Below, one piece after another: positions 24,330 through 32,414 of a DNA stretch of 64,000 nucleotides. This DNA is from Candidatus Koribacter versatilis Ellin345 (GTDB lineage: Bacteria > Acidobacteriota > Terriglobia > Terriglobales > Acidobacteriaceae): positions 124,001 to 188,000 of the forward strand of contig NC_008009.1 in NCBI RefSeq assembly GCF_000014005.1, written 5' to 3'. The notes under the pieces are model-generated. The model had not been told where the DNA came from. It saw only the letters and a program-made list of their open reading frames with translations, and did no database searches. Positions within the stretch are counted from its first letter, which is position 1. Every line of letters starts with the position of its first letter. Made by a program: the position numbers and the translations under genes.

Positions 24330-26936
24330 GTGAACTCCCCCGGGCCCACTGACGTTCCGCGCTCTCCTTTCTGCGGCGGCAAACAACCGCTGTTTCTTAC
24401 GGCGTTGGCGTTTGGCTGCGGCATCCTTGCCGCGCGATTTGTCTTTCACCCCTCAAATGCCTGGCTGATCGCTGCGCTGCTGGTGGTGGCCTGCGCGATT
24501 GGGTTGCGCAAGTCGCCGACGGTCGCGTTTGCGGGGATGATGCTCTCGGCCGCGATGGCTGGTGGGCTGGCGCATGAGCTGCGCGGGCCAGAGGGCGTGG
24601 ACTATCCGCAGGCGATGAGCGATGGAGAGTGCACCGTTACGGCACACGTGGTGCGCGATGGCGTGTTGCAGCGCGGGATGTTCGGCGGGCAGCAGCAGTC
24701 GGTGGACCTGGAGACGGAGCGAGTGCAACTGGCCGATGGAAGTGGGTTCGGGAGGCCGGTGGGATTGCGGCTGTCGGTGTACGCGCGGAAATCCGATTAC
24801 GAGGATGAAGAGCAGCAGCAGGCAGGAGTGCTGCCGATGCCGGTGCTGCGCTATGGGCAGCGGGTACGGCTGACGGCGAAGCTGCATGAGGCGCGGAACT
24901 ACAAGAACCCGGGAGCGTGGGACTATCGCGGATATTTGCGGGCGCAGGGCATCGAGTTGCTGGGAAATGCGCGGGTGAGTTCGGTTGAAGTGCTGCCGGG
25001 TTTTGGCGGAAGCCGGTGGAAGCAGTCGCAGCATCGGGCACGGGCGGCGGTGCTGGCGAAGATCCACGAGATCTGGCCGGCGGAACAAGCAGCGCTGTTC
25101 GATGCGATCGTGATTGGCGAGCGCTCCGAGCTGGGCAGTGAATTGAAGACCAGTTTCCAGAGTACGGGGACGTTTCACATTCTCGTGGTTTCAGGGATGA
25201 ACGTCGGGATTTTGGCGTTTGGATTTTTCTGGCTGTTCCGACGCATCCGCATGGGAGATGTGGTGGCGACGATCTGCACGCTGGCGTCGTCGTTTGCGTA
25301 TGCGTGGCTGACAGATTTGGGGTCGCCGATTTTGCGGGCGGTGTGGACCCTGACGATTTATCTGCTTGCGCGCTTGTTGTTCCGGCAGAGTTCGCGGCTG
25401 AATGCGATTGGCGTGGCCGCGCTGGTGATCCTGGCTTGGTCGCCGGATGCGTTGTTCGACGCGAGCTTCCAACTGACGTTCTTGTCGGTGGCGGTGATCG
25501 CGGGCGTGGTGGTGCCGTGGATCGAGAGGACCTCCGATCCTTATCGCAAGGCGCTGCAAAACCTGAATATCGTGCGCGCGGACCGCGGGTATCGGCCACA
25601 GCAGCAGCAATTCCGGCTGGATCTGCGGATGATCGGGGGACGGCTTGCGCGAGTCCTCCCACACCGGATCGTGCGGCCAATGTTGACGACACCATTCCGC
25701 GTAACGTTTGCGGCGTATGAGCTGCTGCTGGTTTCGTTGCTAATGGAGTTCACGCTGGCGCTTCCGATGGCGGTGTACTTCCATCGCGTGACGCTGATGG
25801 CGCCGGTGGCGAATGCATTGGTGGTGCCCCTGACCGGTGTGCTGATGCCGGCGTGCGCGGCGGCAGTGTTGCTGGGATTTGTGTGGTTGCGACTGGCGAG
25901 ATTGCCGGCGATGGTGGCGCTGTGGTCGCTGAAGGCGATTACGGGTGCGGTGGCGGTGCTGGGGCATTTGCGGGTGTCGACGGGGAGAGTGGCGACGCCA
26001 TCGCTCGTCGTTGCGTTGAGCGCTGCCGTGGCGATTGCGCTGGCGATGTTGCTGGCGCGGCGGAGGTGTTGGCTGGCAGCGGTCGGGAGCCTGGCGATCA
26101 TTGCTTCTGGTGCGGCGGTTCTCTTCATCGTTCCGCAACCGCAGCATAAGTCCGGCGCGCTGGAAGTGACGGCCATCGATGTGGGGCAGGGTGATTCGCT
26201 GTTGCTGGTGTATCCGAATGGGCAGTCGATGTTGCTCGATTCGGGTGGACCGCTGGGTGGGTCGCATTCCGACTTTGACGTGGGCGAGCAGGTGACTTCG
26301 CCGTATCTGTGGGCGCGTGGAATCAACCGACTCGATGTTGTCGCTTACAGTCATCCGCATTCGGACCACATGGGATCGATGGCGACCATCATTCGCAACT
26401 TCCGGCCGCGGGAGTTGTGGCTGGGATTTGCGCCGCCGGTGAGGGATGTGGAGAACGTATTGCAAGCCGCGCGGGAAGAGCATGTGACGGTTCGGTTCTT
26501 TCGCACGGGAGATCAGTTTGGTTTCGGTGGGGCGAATGTACGGGTGCTGCTGCCTCTGCGAGACCAGGAGCCGCACATGCCGCCGAAGGATGATGATGTT
26601 CTTGTGCTGAAGATTGCATATGGGAAGACTTCAGCGCTGCTGATTGGGGATTCGCATAAAAAGGAAGAGCGGGAACTGATCGACCTCGCGCCAGAGGCGG
26701 ATCTGTTGAAGGTGGCGCATCACGGGAGCAATACGTCGAGTTCGCCGGAGTTCCTGGCTGCGGTGCATCCGAAATTTGGGGTGATTAGCGTGGGGGCGAG
26801 GAACTCGTTCAAGCATCCGCGGCCGGAGGTGCTGGAGCGGCTGGCGTCGTTTGGGGTGCAGACCTATCGGACGGATATGGCGGGGGCTACGACGTTTTAT
26901 CTGGATGGAACGAACGTGAGCGTCGTGCGGAGATGA
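24330..26936 (+). CDS. comEC: DNA internalization-related competence protein ComEC/Rec2
   Basis: The protein has 868 residues with a GTG start. Order of parts: two N-terminal membrane helices and an OB-like soluble region (DUF4131, about 20-230), a multi-helix Competence domain (about 250-590, FQSTGTFHILVVSGMNVG being the signature), and a C-terminal metallo-beta-lactamase domain beginning TAIDVGQGDSLLLV, with HPHSDH at 675-680. ComEC forms the inner-membrane channel for one strand of incoming DNA; the lactamase domain may degrade the other. It implies potential natural transformation, but no other com gene is in the window. Confidence 0.92.
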   Translation: MNSPGPTDVPRSPFCGGKQPLFLTALAFGCGILAARFVFHPSNAWLIAALLVVACAIGLRKSPTVAFAGMMLSAAMAGGLAHELRGPEGVDYPQAMSDGECTVTAHVVRDGVLQRGMFGGQQQSVDLETERVQLADGSGFGRPVGLRLSVYARKSDYEDEEQQQAGVLPMPVLRYGQRVRLTAKLHEARNYKNPGAWDYRGYLRAQGIELLGNARVSSVEVLPGFGGSRWKQSQHRARAAVLAKIHEIWPAEQAALFDAIVIGERSELGSELKTSFQSTGTFHILVVSGMNVGILAFGFFWLFRRIRMGDVVATICTLASSFAYAWLTDLGSPILRAVWTLTIYLLARLLFRQSSRLNAIGVAALVILAWSPDALFDASFQLTFLSVAVIAGVVVPWIERTSDPYRKALQNLNIVRADRGYRPQQQQFRLDLRMIGGRLARVLPHRIVRPMLTTPFRVTFAAYELLLVSLLMEFTLALPMAVYFHRVTLMAPVANALVVPLTGVLMPACAAAVLLGFVWLRLARLPAMVALWSLKAITGAVAVLGHLRVSTGRVATPSLVVALSAAVAIALAMLLARRRCWLAAVGSLAIIASGAAVLFIVPQPQHKSGALEVTAIDVGQGDSLLLVYPNGQSMLLDSGGPLGGSHSDFDVGEQVTSPYLWARGINRLDVVAYSHPHSDHMGSMATIIRNFRPRELWLGFAPPVRDVENVLQAAREEHVTVRFFRTGDQFGFGGANVRVLLPLRDQEPHMPPKDDDVLVLKIAYGKTSALLIGDSHKKEERELIDLAPEADLLKVAHHGSNTSSSPEFLAAVHPKFGVISVGARNSFKHPRPEVLERLASFGVQTYRTDMAGATTFYLDGTNVSVVRR

Positions 26937-26960
26937 TGTGGGCTTACGAGGTGGTGTGAG

Positions 26961-27017
26961 CGATAGGGATCCTTCGACGGAGTTTCGCTTCGCGAACTCC
27001 GCTCAGGATGACAGGAG
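26961..27017 (-). repeat. Interspersed repeat family 1, copy F
   Basis: GATAGGGATCCTTCGACGGA ... CTCCGCTCAGGATGACAG. The pattern is identical to copy E except for a few bases in the centre. It lies between comEC and the convergent DUF2007 gene. Confidence 0.7.
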
Positions 27018-27037
27018 TTAGTATCGTGGTGCGACTA

Positions 27038-27106
27038 AATACCACAGGGGCTAAAGCCCAACGTTCAAGAAGTGGCGTTTACGGCACGGCTGAAGCCGTG
27101 CCCTTT
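27038..27106 (-). repeat. Composite two-hairpin intergenic element, copy 2
   Basis: Plus strand: GGGGCTAAAGCCC (27047-27059), 23 nt, then GGCACGGCTGAAGCCGTGCC (27083-27102) and CTTTCT. On the minus strand this gives the same order as copy 1 at 719-797 (TTCAGC hairpin, spacer of just over 20 nt, GGGCTTTAGCCCC). It ends at the stop codon of the convergent gene and may terminate comEC transcription. Confidence 0.65.
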
Positions 27107-27391
27107 CTACGCTGTGGGTGGTTCTTCTTCGACGGCGGCTTCGTCGTCGGTGGTGGGCTGGTTGCGGAAGGCTTCGATGATTTCGCGGGCTTCGTCGGCG
27201 CGATCACCGGGGACTTGGACGACAACGCCGCCGACGCCGGGGAGGATGTCCTGCTGGGCGTCGAGCGAGATGACGAGGGCGTCGATGCCGGCGGATTCGA
27301 GGAGGCCCTTGACCACCAGTGCTTCTGATTCCTGCTCTGTATCGAAGACGCGTACCAGATCGCTGTTCGGTGTTGGTTGCGTTGCCATCAT
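27107..27391 (-). CDS. DUF2007-type small protein (putative signal-transducing protein)
   Basis: The protein has 94 residues. The core RVFDTEQESEALVVKGLLESAGIDALV is the classic DUF2007 layout: a beta-alpha unit for sensing or binding, followed by a valine-rich strand (GVVVQVPGDRADEAREIIEAF). Some relatives bind PII-like partners, but the function here is unknown. An acidic tail (TTDDEAAVEEEPP) follows. Either of two adjacent ATGs may be the start. It is last in a three-gene minus-strand operon. Confidence 0.8.
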   Translation of the reverse strand: MMATQPTPNSDLVRVFDTEQESEALVVKGLLESAGIDALVISLDAQQDILPGVGGVVVQVPGDRADEAREIIEAFRNQPTTDDEAAVEEEPPTA

Positions 27392-27431
27392 TCCTCCCGT
27401 TACTACGATGCAGTTTGGAATCGAAACGATC

Positions 27432-28070
27432 TTAATCTGCGCATTTGCGTTCGGCTAGAGGGACGCCGAGGCGCTCGACGGCCTGGTAGGCGGTTTCGGT
27501 TTCGCCTTCGAACAACTCAGCGTGCATGCCGACGGCGCGAGCGCCGTCAATATTGGGCTGCTTGTCGTCGAAGAAGAGGGACTCGCCGGCGCTGACGTGG
27601 AGAGCCGCAAGGACGGCGCGGTAGGCCTCCGGCTCAGGTTTCACGGAGCCGATATCGCAGGTGTAAATCTGGGCGTCGAAGCGGTTGAGCCAATTGAGGC
27701 GCTGACGCATGGCGTGGAGCATGTCGCTTTGCATGTTGGAGAGAATGCCGATTTTCAGGCCAGCGGCTTTGGCTTGCCATGCGAATTCGAGCATCTCGGG
27801 ATTGGCCTTGGTCCACTGTTCGTTGTCGAAGGCGATGAGGCGGTGAACGTCGGCATGCGAGATGGTCTTGCCGAGATGTTCCGCTACAGCAAACCAGTAG
27901 GTTTGTCCGGTGTAAACGGCGCGATCGTAGTCGAGGCGGAGGTCCCAATAGGGCTCCTGGAATTGTTCGACGGAGACGTTGAAGACCGAGGCGAGACGCG
28001 ACCAGTCGTCCTCCGTCGGAGAAAGGGAGAGGACCATGCCGTAATCGAAAACGATGGCTTTCAACTGCAT
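27432..28070 (-). CDS. HAD-superfamily hydrolase, subfamily IA (YihX-like)
   Basis: The protein has 212 residues. Motif I is VFDYGMVL with nucleophile Asp9; the second Asp is replaced by Gly, as in YihX-type phosphatases and epoxide-hydrolase N-terminal domains (FDLGNVL). Motif II is the ILSNMQ serine (about 117), motif III the Lys of GSVKPEPEAY (about 149), and motif IV LFFDDKQPNIDGA (about 175). The substrate is unknown, probably a sugar or nucleotide phosphate. It lies between the Dyp peroxidase and DUF2007 genes with 36- and 40-base gaps. Confidence 0.87.
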   Translation of the reverse strand: MQLKAIVFDYGMVLSLSPTEDDWSRLASVFNVSVEQFQEPYWDLRLDYDRAVYTGQTYWFAVAEHLGKTISHADVHRLIAFDNEQWTKANPEMLEFAWQAKAAGLKIGILSNMQSDMLHAMRQRLNWLNRFDAQIYTCDIGSVKPEPEAYRAVLAALHVSAGESLFFDDKQPNIDGARAVGMHAELFEGETETAYQAVERLGVPLAERKCAD

Positions 28071-28106
28071 GAATCTATGATGCCTGAAAAATTTGGCGGC
28101 GGCGAA

Positions 28107-29009
28107 TCAGCTCGCAGCTTCGTCCGGCCGCAAGCGGCGGAGACTCTCGACGGAAGGCACGAAGTAGTACGAGCCGGTGAGTGGCGTGGTGAAGCGGGTG
28201 AGGGCGTCGCGGGTGCCGTTGACGAGGCCGGCCATGCTGTCGAGCATTTTTGCGAGGCGCTGTTGCTCGCAGGTAAAGCCGACAAACATGGTGCCGTGAT
28301 CCTGGACGCCTCCGTAGGGCATGTTGCGGCGGAAGACCTTGCCAAAGTCGTCCTGATCGGTGCGGGCGACGTGCGAGTCTTCGGGCTTGTCTTCAATTTC
28401 GGTGCTGTCGAGCTTGAGGCGGCCCATGATCTTTTCCTGGCGCTCGACGGGCAGGGCTTCCCATTCGGCGGACTTGTGCACCCATTTTTGCAGCAACAGG
28501 ATGGATCCGGCGGCGCCGGGAGTGCCTTCGGGGATGAGAGCGGCGGCGGGTGCGTCGAGGAGCGAAGGATTCTCGGAGCCGTCGATGAAGCCGGTGAGGT
28601 CGCGGACGTGGCGATAGGGCCAGCTTGCGGTTTCGTCGGCGAGCTTGGCGAGGCCGTCGAGGTCGCGGATGACGTCCCGCGCCATGTCGAAGAGGACGTC
28701 GTAGGCACTGCCGGAGAGCCAGACCACGGCGTCGTGTTGGGTGGCCGGCATTGCGAAGCCTTCGATGCCGTTGATGGGAGCGTTGAAGCCCTTCACATCG
28801 GTGGGGATATCACCGGGAGTCAACTTGCGCCACAGCTCTGGGCGGAAGCCTATGACGAAGTTCACGCCACCGGTGGTGGTGCGTGGTTCGTGGATGGCGG
28901 CGAGCTTCGCGGCAAATTCGTCATGCTTGGTTGCGTCGAGAGCGTCGAACTCGAGGTAGGCGTGGGACGACGTTCCGAGCGCGAAGATGCCAGCTTGCGG
29001 CGTGTACAT
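28107..29009 (-). CDS. Dyp-type (dye-decolorising) haem peroxidase
   Basis: The protein has 300 residues from the ATG at 29009 (the longer frame to 29033 adds eight residues and destroys a perfect -10 box). The GxxDG motif GFIDG has the catalytic Asp at 143, and the proximal haem His is His238 in PYGGVQDHGTMFVGF, with the RRNMPYG lead-in characteristic of YfeX-like class members. It uses H2O2 to oxidise aromatic substrates or to act on porphyrins; the substrate is unknown. I see no convincing encapsulin cargo tail and no encapsulin gene. It is divergent from tgt, 65 bases apart. Confidence 0.9.
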   Translation of the reverse strand: MYTPQAGIFALGTSSHAYLEFDALDATKHDEFAAKLAAIHEPRTTTGGVNFVIGFRPELWRKLTPGDIPTDVKGFNAPINGIEGFAMPATQHDAVVWLSGSAYDVLFDMARDVIRDLDGLAKLADETASWPYRHVRDLTGFIDGSENPSLLDAPAAALIPEGTPGAAGSILLLQKWVHKSAEWEALPVERQEKIMGRLKLDSTEIEDKPEDSHVARTDQDDFGKVFRRNMPYGGVQDHGTMFVGFTCEQQRLAKMLDSMAGLVNGTRDALTRFTTPLTGSYYFVPSVESLRRLRPDEAAS

Positions 29010-29015
29010 GCGGGG

Positions 29016-29021
29016 ATTATA
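29016..29021 (-). promoter_or_regulatory. Perfect TATAAT box, 6 nt before the Dyp peroxidase ATG
   Basis: On the minus strand TATAAT-CCCCGC-ATG. The spacing puts the expected transcription start on or next to the A of ATG, so the mRNA would be leaderless. No clear -35 element is visible 17 bases further upstream. Confidence 0.6.
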
Positions 29022-29066
29022 GCGACGGATCACCGGTGTACGGCCGTGACCAATACCTTTGGACAG

Positions 29067-29072
29067 TAGAAT
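29067..29072 (+). promoter_or_regulatory. Possible -10 box (TAGAAT) before tgt
   Basis: TAGAAT lies two bases before ATG 29075 and eight before the in-frame ATG 29081. If used, transcription would start beyond the first ATG, favouring 29081. Confidence 0.4.
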
Positions 29073-29074
29073 AG

Positions 29075-30229
29075 ATGTCGATGTCCTTCTCCTTCCAAGT
29101 TGAAGCCACCCAGGGTGCCGCCCGTGCGGGGCGGATGATCACGCCGCATGGCGAAGTGGAGACGCCGGTGTTTATGCCGGTTGGCACAGTGGCGACGGTG
29201 AAGGGCATTCCGCAGGATTTGCTGGAAGAGCTGGGCGTCCAGATTCTGCTCAACAACACCTATCACCTGTATCTGCGGCCGGGGGTGGAGCAGATCCGCA
29301 AGCTGGGCGGGACGCACAAGTTCATGTCGTGGGACCGCTCGATCCTGACGGATTCGGGCGGCTTCCAGGTTTTCAGCTTGAGCGAGTTGCGCAAGGTGAC
29401 GGAAGAGGGTGTGTCGTTCCGCTCGCATCTGGATGGGTCGTCGCATTTGTTTTCGCCGGAGAGCGCGATGGCGTCGCAGATCGGGATTGGCGCGGACATC
29501 ATCATGGCCTTCGATGAGTGCACCGAGTATCCGGCGGAGCGGACGCGGACCGAGCGCTCGATGGAGCTGACGCTGCGCTGGGCGGAGCGCAGCAAGAATG
29601 CCTTCGAAGCCCATAAACATGAGGTGCCGTGGTTTGCGGAGCGCGGGAAAAAGTCGCAGGCGCTGTTTGGGATCGTGCAGGGTGGCATGTTTCCCAATTT
29701 GAGAAAAGAATCGGCAGAGCGGACGGTCGAGATCGGGTTTCCGGGATACGCGCTGGGCGGGTTCAGCGTGGGCGAGCCGCGGGAGAAAACTGCAGAGCTG
29801 GTGGCGAATACGGTTCCGTTGTTGCCGGAAAATAAGCCGCGCTACTTGATGGGCGTGGGGTATCCCGAGGAGATTGTGCAGTACGCCAGAATGGGCATCG
29901 ACATGATGGATTGTGTGCTGCCGACGCGGGCGGCGCGGCATGGGCTGCTGTTTACGTCCGAGGGCAGGCTCACGATCAAGAACCAGCGGTTCGCGAGCGA
30001 TGAGGGGCCGTTGGATCCGAATTGTTCGTGCAAGGTTTGCAAGCGCTATTCGCGGGCGTATTTGCGGCACTTATACGCGTCGAATGAGGTTCTGGCGCAA
30101 GTACTTAACACGACGCACAATCTGTCCTATTACCTTGACACCATGCGACGGGTGCGGCAGGCTATAATACTTGGGGAGAACTCTGTTTCCCTCCCTGTTG
30201 TGCGGTCGCCGCATCTGAGCGCCACCTAG
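29075..30229 (+). CDS. tgt: Queuine/preQ1 tRNA-ribosyltransferase
   Basis: The protein has 384 residues and exchanges guanine-34 of tRNAs with GUN anticodons for the queuosine precursor preQ1. Asp93 in LTDSGGFQVFS and the nucleophile Asp in MDCVLPTRAARHG (about 270) are present. The zinc site CSCKVCKRYSRAYLRHL gives C-x-C-x2-C plus the distal His. Upstream ATGs 29075 and 29081 are both possible; the second suits the TAGAAT box better. It is followed by a 177-bp gap and then yajC-secD-secF, an order kept in many bacteria. Confidence 0.95.
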   Translation: MSMSFSFQVEATQGAARAGRMITPHGEVETPVFMPVGTVATVKGIPQDLLEELGVQILLNNTYHLYLRPGVEQIRKLGGTHKFMSWDRSILTDSGGFQVFSLSELRKVTEEGVSFRSHLDGSSHLFSPESAMASQIGIGADIIMAFDECTEYPAERTRTERSMELTLRWAERSKNAFEAHKHEVPWFAERGKKSQALFGIVQGGMFPNLRKESAERTVEIGFPGYALGGFSVGEPREKTAELVANTVPLLPENKPRYLMGVGYPEEIVQYARMGIDMMDCVLPTRAARHGLLFTSEGRLTIKNQRFASDEGPLDPNCSCKVCKRYSRAYLRHLYASNEVLAQVLNTTHNLSYYLDTMRRVRQAIILGENSVSLPVVRSPHLSAT

Positions 30230-30406
30230 TCGTACGTTGCTCGTCTGATTGGTGTTCGGAGAGTCCCCTCAATTCACAGGGAACGCCGGAGTCGCAAGCC
30301 TGAGGTGTGGGCTGTCCGGCGGGAAGCGTCCGAATAGCTTGTGTCTCGAAGTCCCACTCTGCGGACAGCGTCTGTCGGATGGGGCACCCGGTGAAAGTCT
30401 CGAAGA
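30230..30406 (+). other. 177-bp intergenic segment with strong pairing potential upstream of yajC
   Basis: No coding frame is supported. GGTGTTC (30251-30257) pairs with GAACGCC (30281-30287), and GCTGTCCG (30311-30318) pairs exactly with CGGACAGC (30362-30369), enclosing a 43-base interior. It could be a structured leader of the Sec operon or a small RNA. I cannot match it to a known RNA family by eye. Confidence 0.35.
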
Positions 30407-30730
30407 ATGACGAACCTTTTAGCAGTGTTTTGGCAGGCTGTGGGCGGGCAATTTGGTGGCAGCCTGATTTTCATGGTCGCGATTTTCGCGATCTTCTATT
30501 TCCTTCTGATCATGCCGCAGCAGCGCCGCCAGAAGAAGTGGCAGCAGATGCTCGGCGAGTTGAAGTCCGGTGACAAGGTCGTCACCACGGGCGGAATTCG
30601 TGGCGTCATCTTCTCGGTGAAGGACGATGCCCTGGTTTTGCGGGTCGCGCCGGACAACATCAAGCTGGAAGTTACCCGGCAGGCAATTGCGTCGGTCATC
30701 ACCGAAGATAAAGAAAATTCCAAGTCTTAG
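30407..30730 (+). CDS. yajC: Sec translocase accessory subunit YajC
   Basis: The protein has 107 residues with one N-terminal membrane helix (about 20-42, LIFMVAIFAIFYFLLIMPQ), followed by the RRQKKWQQML basic stretch and a small beta domain (GDKVVTTGGIRGVI), which is the YajC signature. It binds SecD-SecF and the holo-translocon at the inner membrane. secD starts 15 bases after the stop. The weak upstream SD and the long gap suggest a separate promoter from tgt. Confidence 0.95.
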   Translation: MTNLLAVFWQAVGGQFGGSLIFMVAIFAIFYFLLIMPQQRRQKKWQQMLGELKSGDKVVTTGGIRGVIFSVKDDALVLRVAPDNIKLEVTRQAIASVITEDKENSKS

Positions 30731-30745
30731 CAGGCAGCAGTACTC

Positions 30746-32353
30746 ATGAAGAAGAACCTTACCTGGAAAGTTGTCGTCATCGTTGCCGTCCTGTTGGTGT
30801 TTGCGTTTGGCATTATCGGCAATCCTGCGGAAGTGAAGTGGGACAAAGAAGGGCTGAAAACTGCCCTGATGAACCGCATTCACCTCGGCCTTGATCTTCG
30901 CGGCGGCACCCACCTTATCCTTCAGGTGGTGGTGAACGACGCTGTCAACGCCGAGACCGATCGCGCGATTGAGCGCATCAAGGAAGACCTTGCCAACAAT
31001 AAGGTCACCTATAGCGACATCACGAAACCTGATGCCGCGAATGCGCCAGAACGCATTGCGATCAAGGGCATTACGCCCGATGGCGCGACCACGCTGCGAC
31101 GCGTCTCAGACGAGCGGTTGCCGGAATACAGCTTTGGCAGCGGTCCCGAGGGCAGCTACACGCTGACAATGAAGCCGGCGCAGCTGAAAGACTTGAAGGA
31201 CCGCGCCGTACAGCAGGCGATCCAGAAGATCCGCGAGCGCGTGGACAGCCTCGGCGTGAGCGAGCCGGTGATCCAGGAACACGGCCTCGGCGATTACCAG
31301 ATTCTCGTGCAGCTTCCCGGCGTGGATGATCCAGCGCGTGTGAAGGAAGTGATGCAATCCACCGCGATGCTGGAAATCCGGCAGGTGTTTGGTGGACCGT
31401 ACTCGAAGGAATCGGAAGCTGCGCAGGGGCAAATGCAGCAGCCGGACACAGTGGTCCTGCCGGGCAAGAGCGAAAGCGATCCCGGAACCCAGGTCTTCTA
31501 CCTGGTGGCGCGCAGCTCGGCGGTTGCCGGACATGATTTGCGCCAGGCGCGCGTTGGCCGGGACCAGAACGGCGGCGCGAACGTCCAGTTCAACCTGACC
31601 CGCGATGGCGGCGTGCGGTTCTCGCAATTCACCAGCGCCCACGTGGGCGACAAGCTGGGCGTGATTCTTGACGGCAAGGTGATGGAAGTCGCGAACATCA
31701 AGTCCGAGATCAGCGACTCGGGCGAGATTGAAGGCCGCTTCACCGACCAGCAGGCCAGCGATTTGGCCCTGATCCTCAATTCGGGCGCATTGCCGGCGAG
31801 CATCAAGTACCTCGAAGAGCGCACCGTTGGTCCGTCGCTGGGTATGGATTCGATTCGCCAGGGCGTACGTGCTGCGATCATCGGCTTCGTCGCGGTGATC
31901 ATCTTCATGCTGATTTACTACAAGGGCGCGGGCATCAACGCCGACCTGAGTTTGCTACTGAACCTGGTAATTTTGCTTGGGTTCATGGGCTACTTCGGCG
32001 CGGTGCTTACGCTGCCGGGCATCGCGGGTGTGATCCTGACCGTCGGTATGGGTGTGGACTCCAACGTCCTGATCTTTGAGCGCATTCGTGAAGAGCTGCG
32101 CAACGGCAAGACGCCGCCTTCGGCAGTGGAGCAGGGATTTGGGCACGCGTGGTTGACGATCATCGACACCCACGTCACCACGATCGTTTCGGCGATCATC
32201 CTGTTCCTGTTCGGAACCGGCCCGGTAAAGGGATTCGCGGTGACGCTGAGTTTCGGTCTGTTCGCGAACCTGTTCACGGCAGTATTCGTCTCGCGTGTGA
32301 TCTTCGATTCGATCCTGAATCGCCATCAACGCGGCGAGGCATTGAGCATTTAG
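30746..32353 (+). CDS. secD: Protein translocase subunit SecD
   Basis: The protein has 535 residues. The N-terminal helix (about 7-25) is followed by HLGLDLRGGTHLILQV, the periplasmic P1 domain (about 60-330), and five more helices in the C-terminal RND-type half starting near 365. SecD with SecF uses the proton gradient to pull preproteins out of SecYEG. The periplasmic insertion is of normal length. Confidence 0.96.
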   Translation: MKKNLTWKVVVIVAVLLVFAFGIIGNPAEVKWDKEGLKTALMNRIHLGLDLRGGTHLILQVVVNDAVNAETDRAIERIKEDLANNKVTYSDITKPDAANAPERIAIKGITPDGATTLRRVSDERLPEYSFGSGPEGSYTLTMKPAQLKDLKDRAVQQAIQKIRERVDSLGVSEPVIQEHGLGDYQILVQLPGVDDPARVKEVMQSTAMLEIRQVFGGPYSKESEAAQGQMQQPDTVVLPGKSESDPGTQVFYLVARSSAVAGHDLRQARVGRDQNGGANVQFNLTRDGGVRFSQFTSAHVGDKLGVILDGKVMEVANIKSEISDSGEIEGRFTDQQASDLALILNSGALPASIKYLEERTVGPSLGMDSIRQGVRAAIIGFVAVIIFMLIYYKGAGINADLSLLLNLVILLGFMGYFGAVLTLPGIAGVILTVGMGVDSNVLIFERIREELRNGKTPPSAVEQGFGHAWLTIIDTHVTTIVSAIILFLFGTGPVKGFAVTLSFGLFANLFTAVFVSRVIFDSILNRHQRGEALSI

Positions 32354-32414
32354 TCATACGGCGGGAGCGAGTCTCCCGCCCGCAGTATCCGACAACCAGA
32401 TTTGAGGCTTTGAC

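Noticed and set aside
28107-28170. Possible encapsulin cargo tail at the Dyp peroxidase C-terminus
   Set aside because: The end (SVESLRRLRPDEAAS) has only a slight resemblance to the usual cargo peptide, and no encapsulin gene is in the window.
27522-29069. A 515-codon plus-strand open frame opposite the Dyp peroxidase and HAD genes
   Set aside because: It runs through both real genes and the promoter between them. The predicted protein has no recognisable motif, while the minus strand encodes two intact families. G+C-rich DNA makes such long antisense frames common.
30230-30406. SRP RNA, 6S RNA or preQ1 riboswitch in the tgt-yajC gap
   Set aside because: I could not find the conserved apical loop of SRP RNA, a 6S-type central bubble or a preQ1-type pseudoknot. 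The segment is kept only as an unassigned structured gap.
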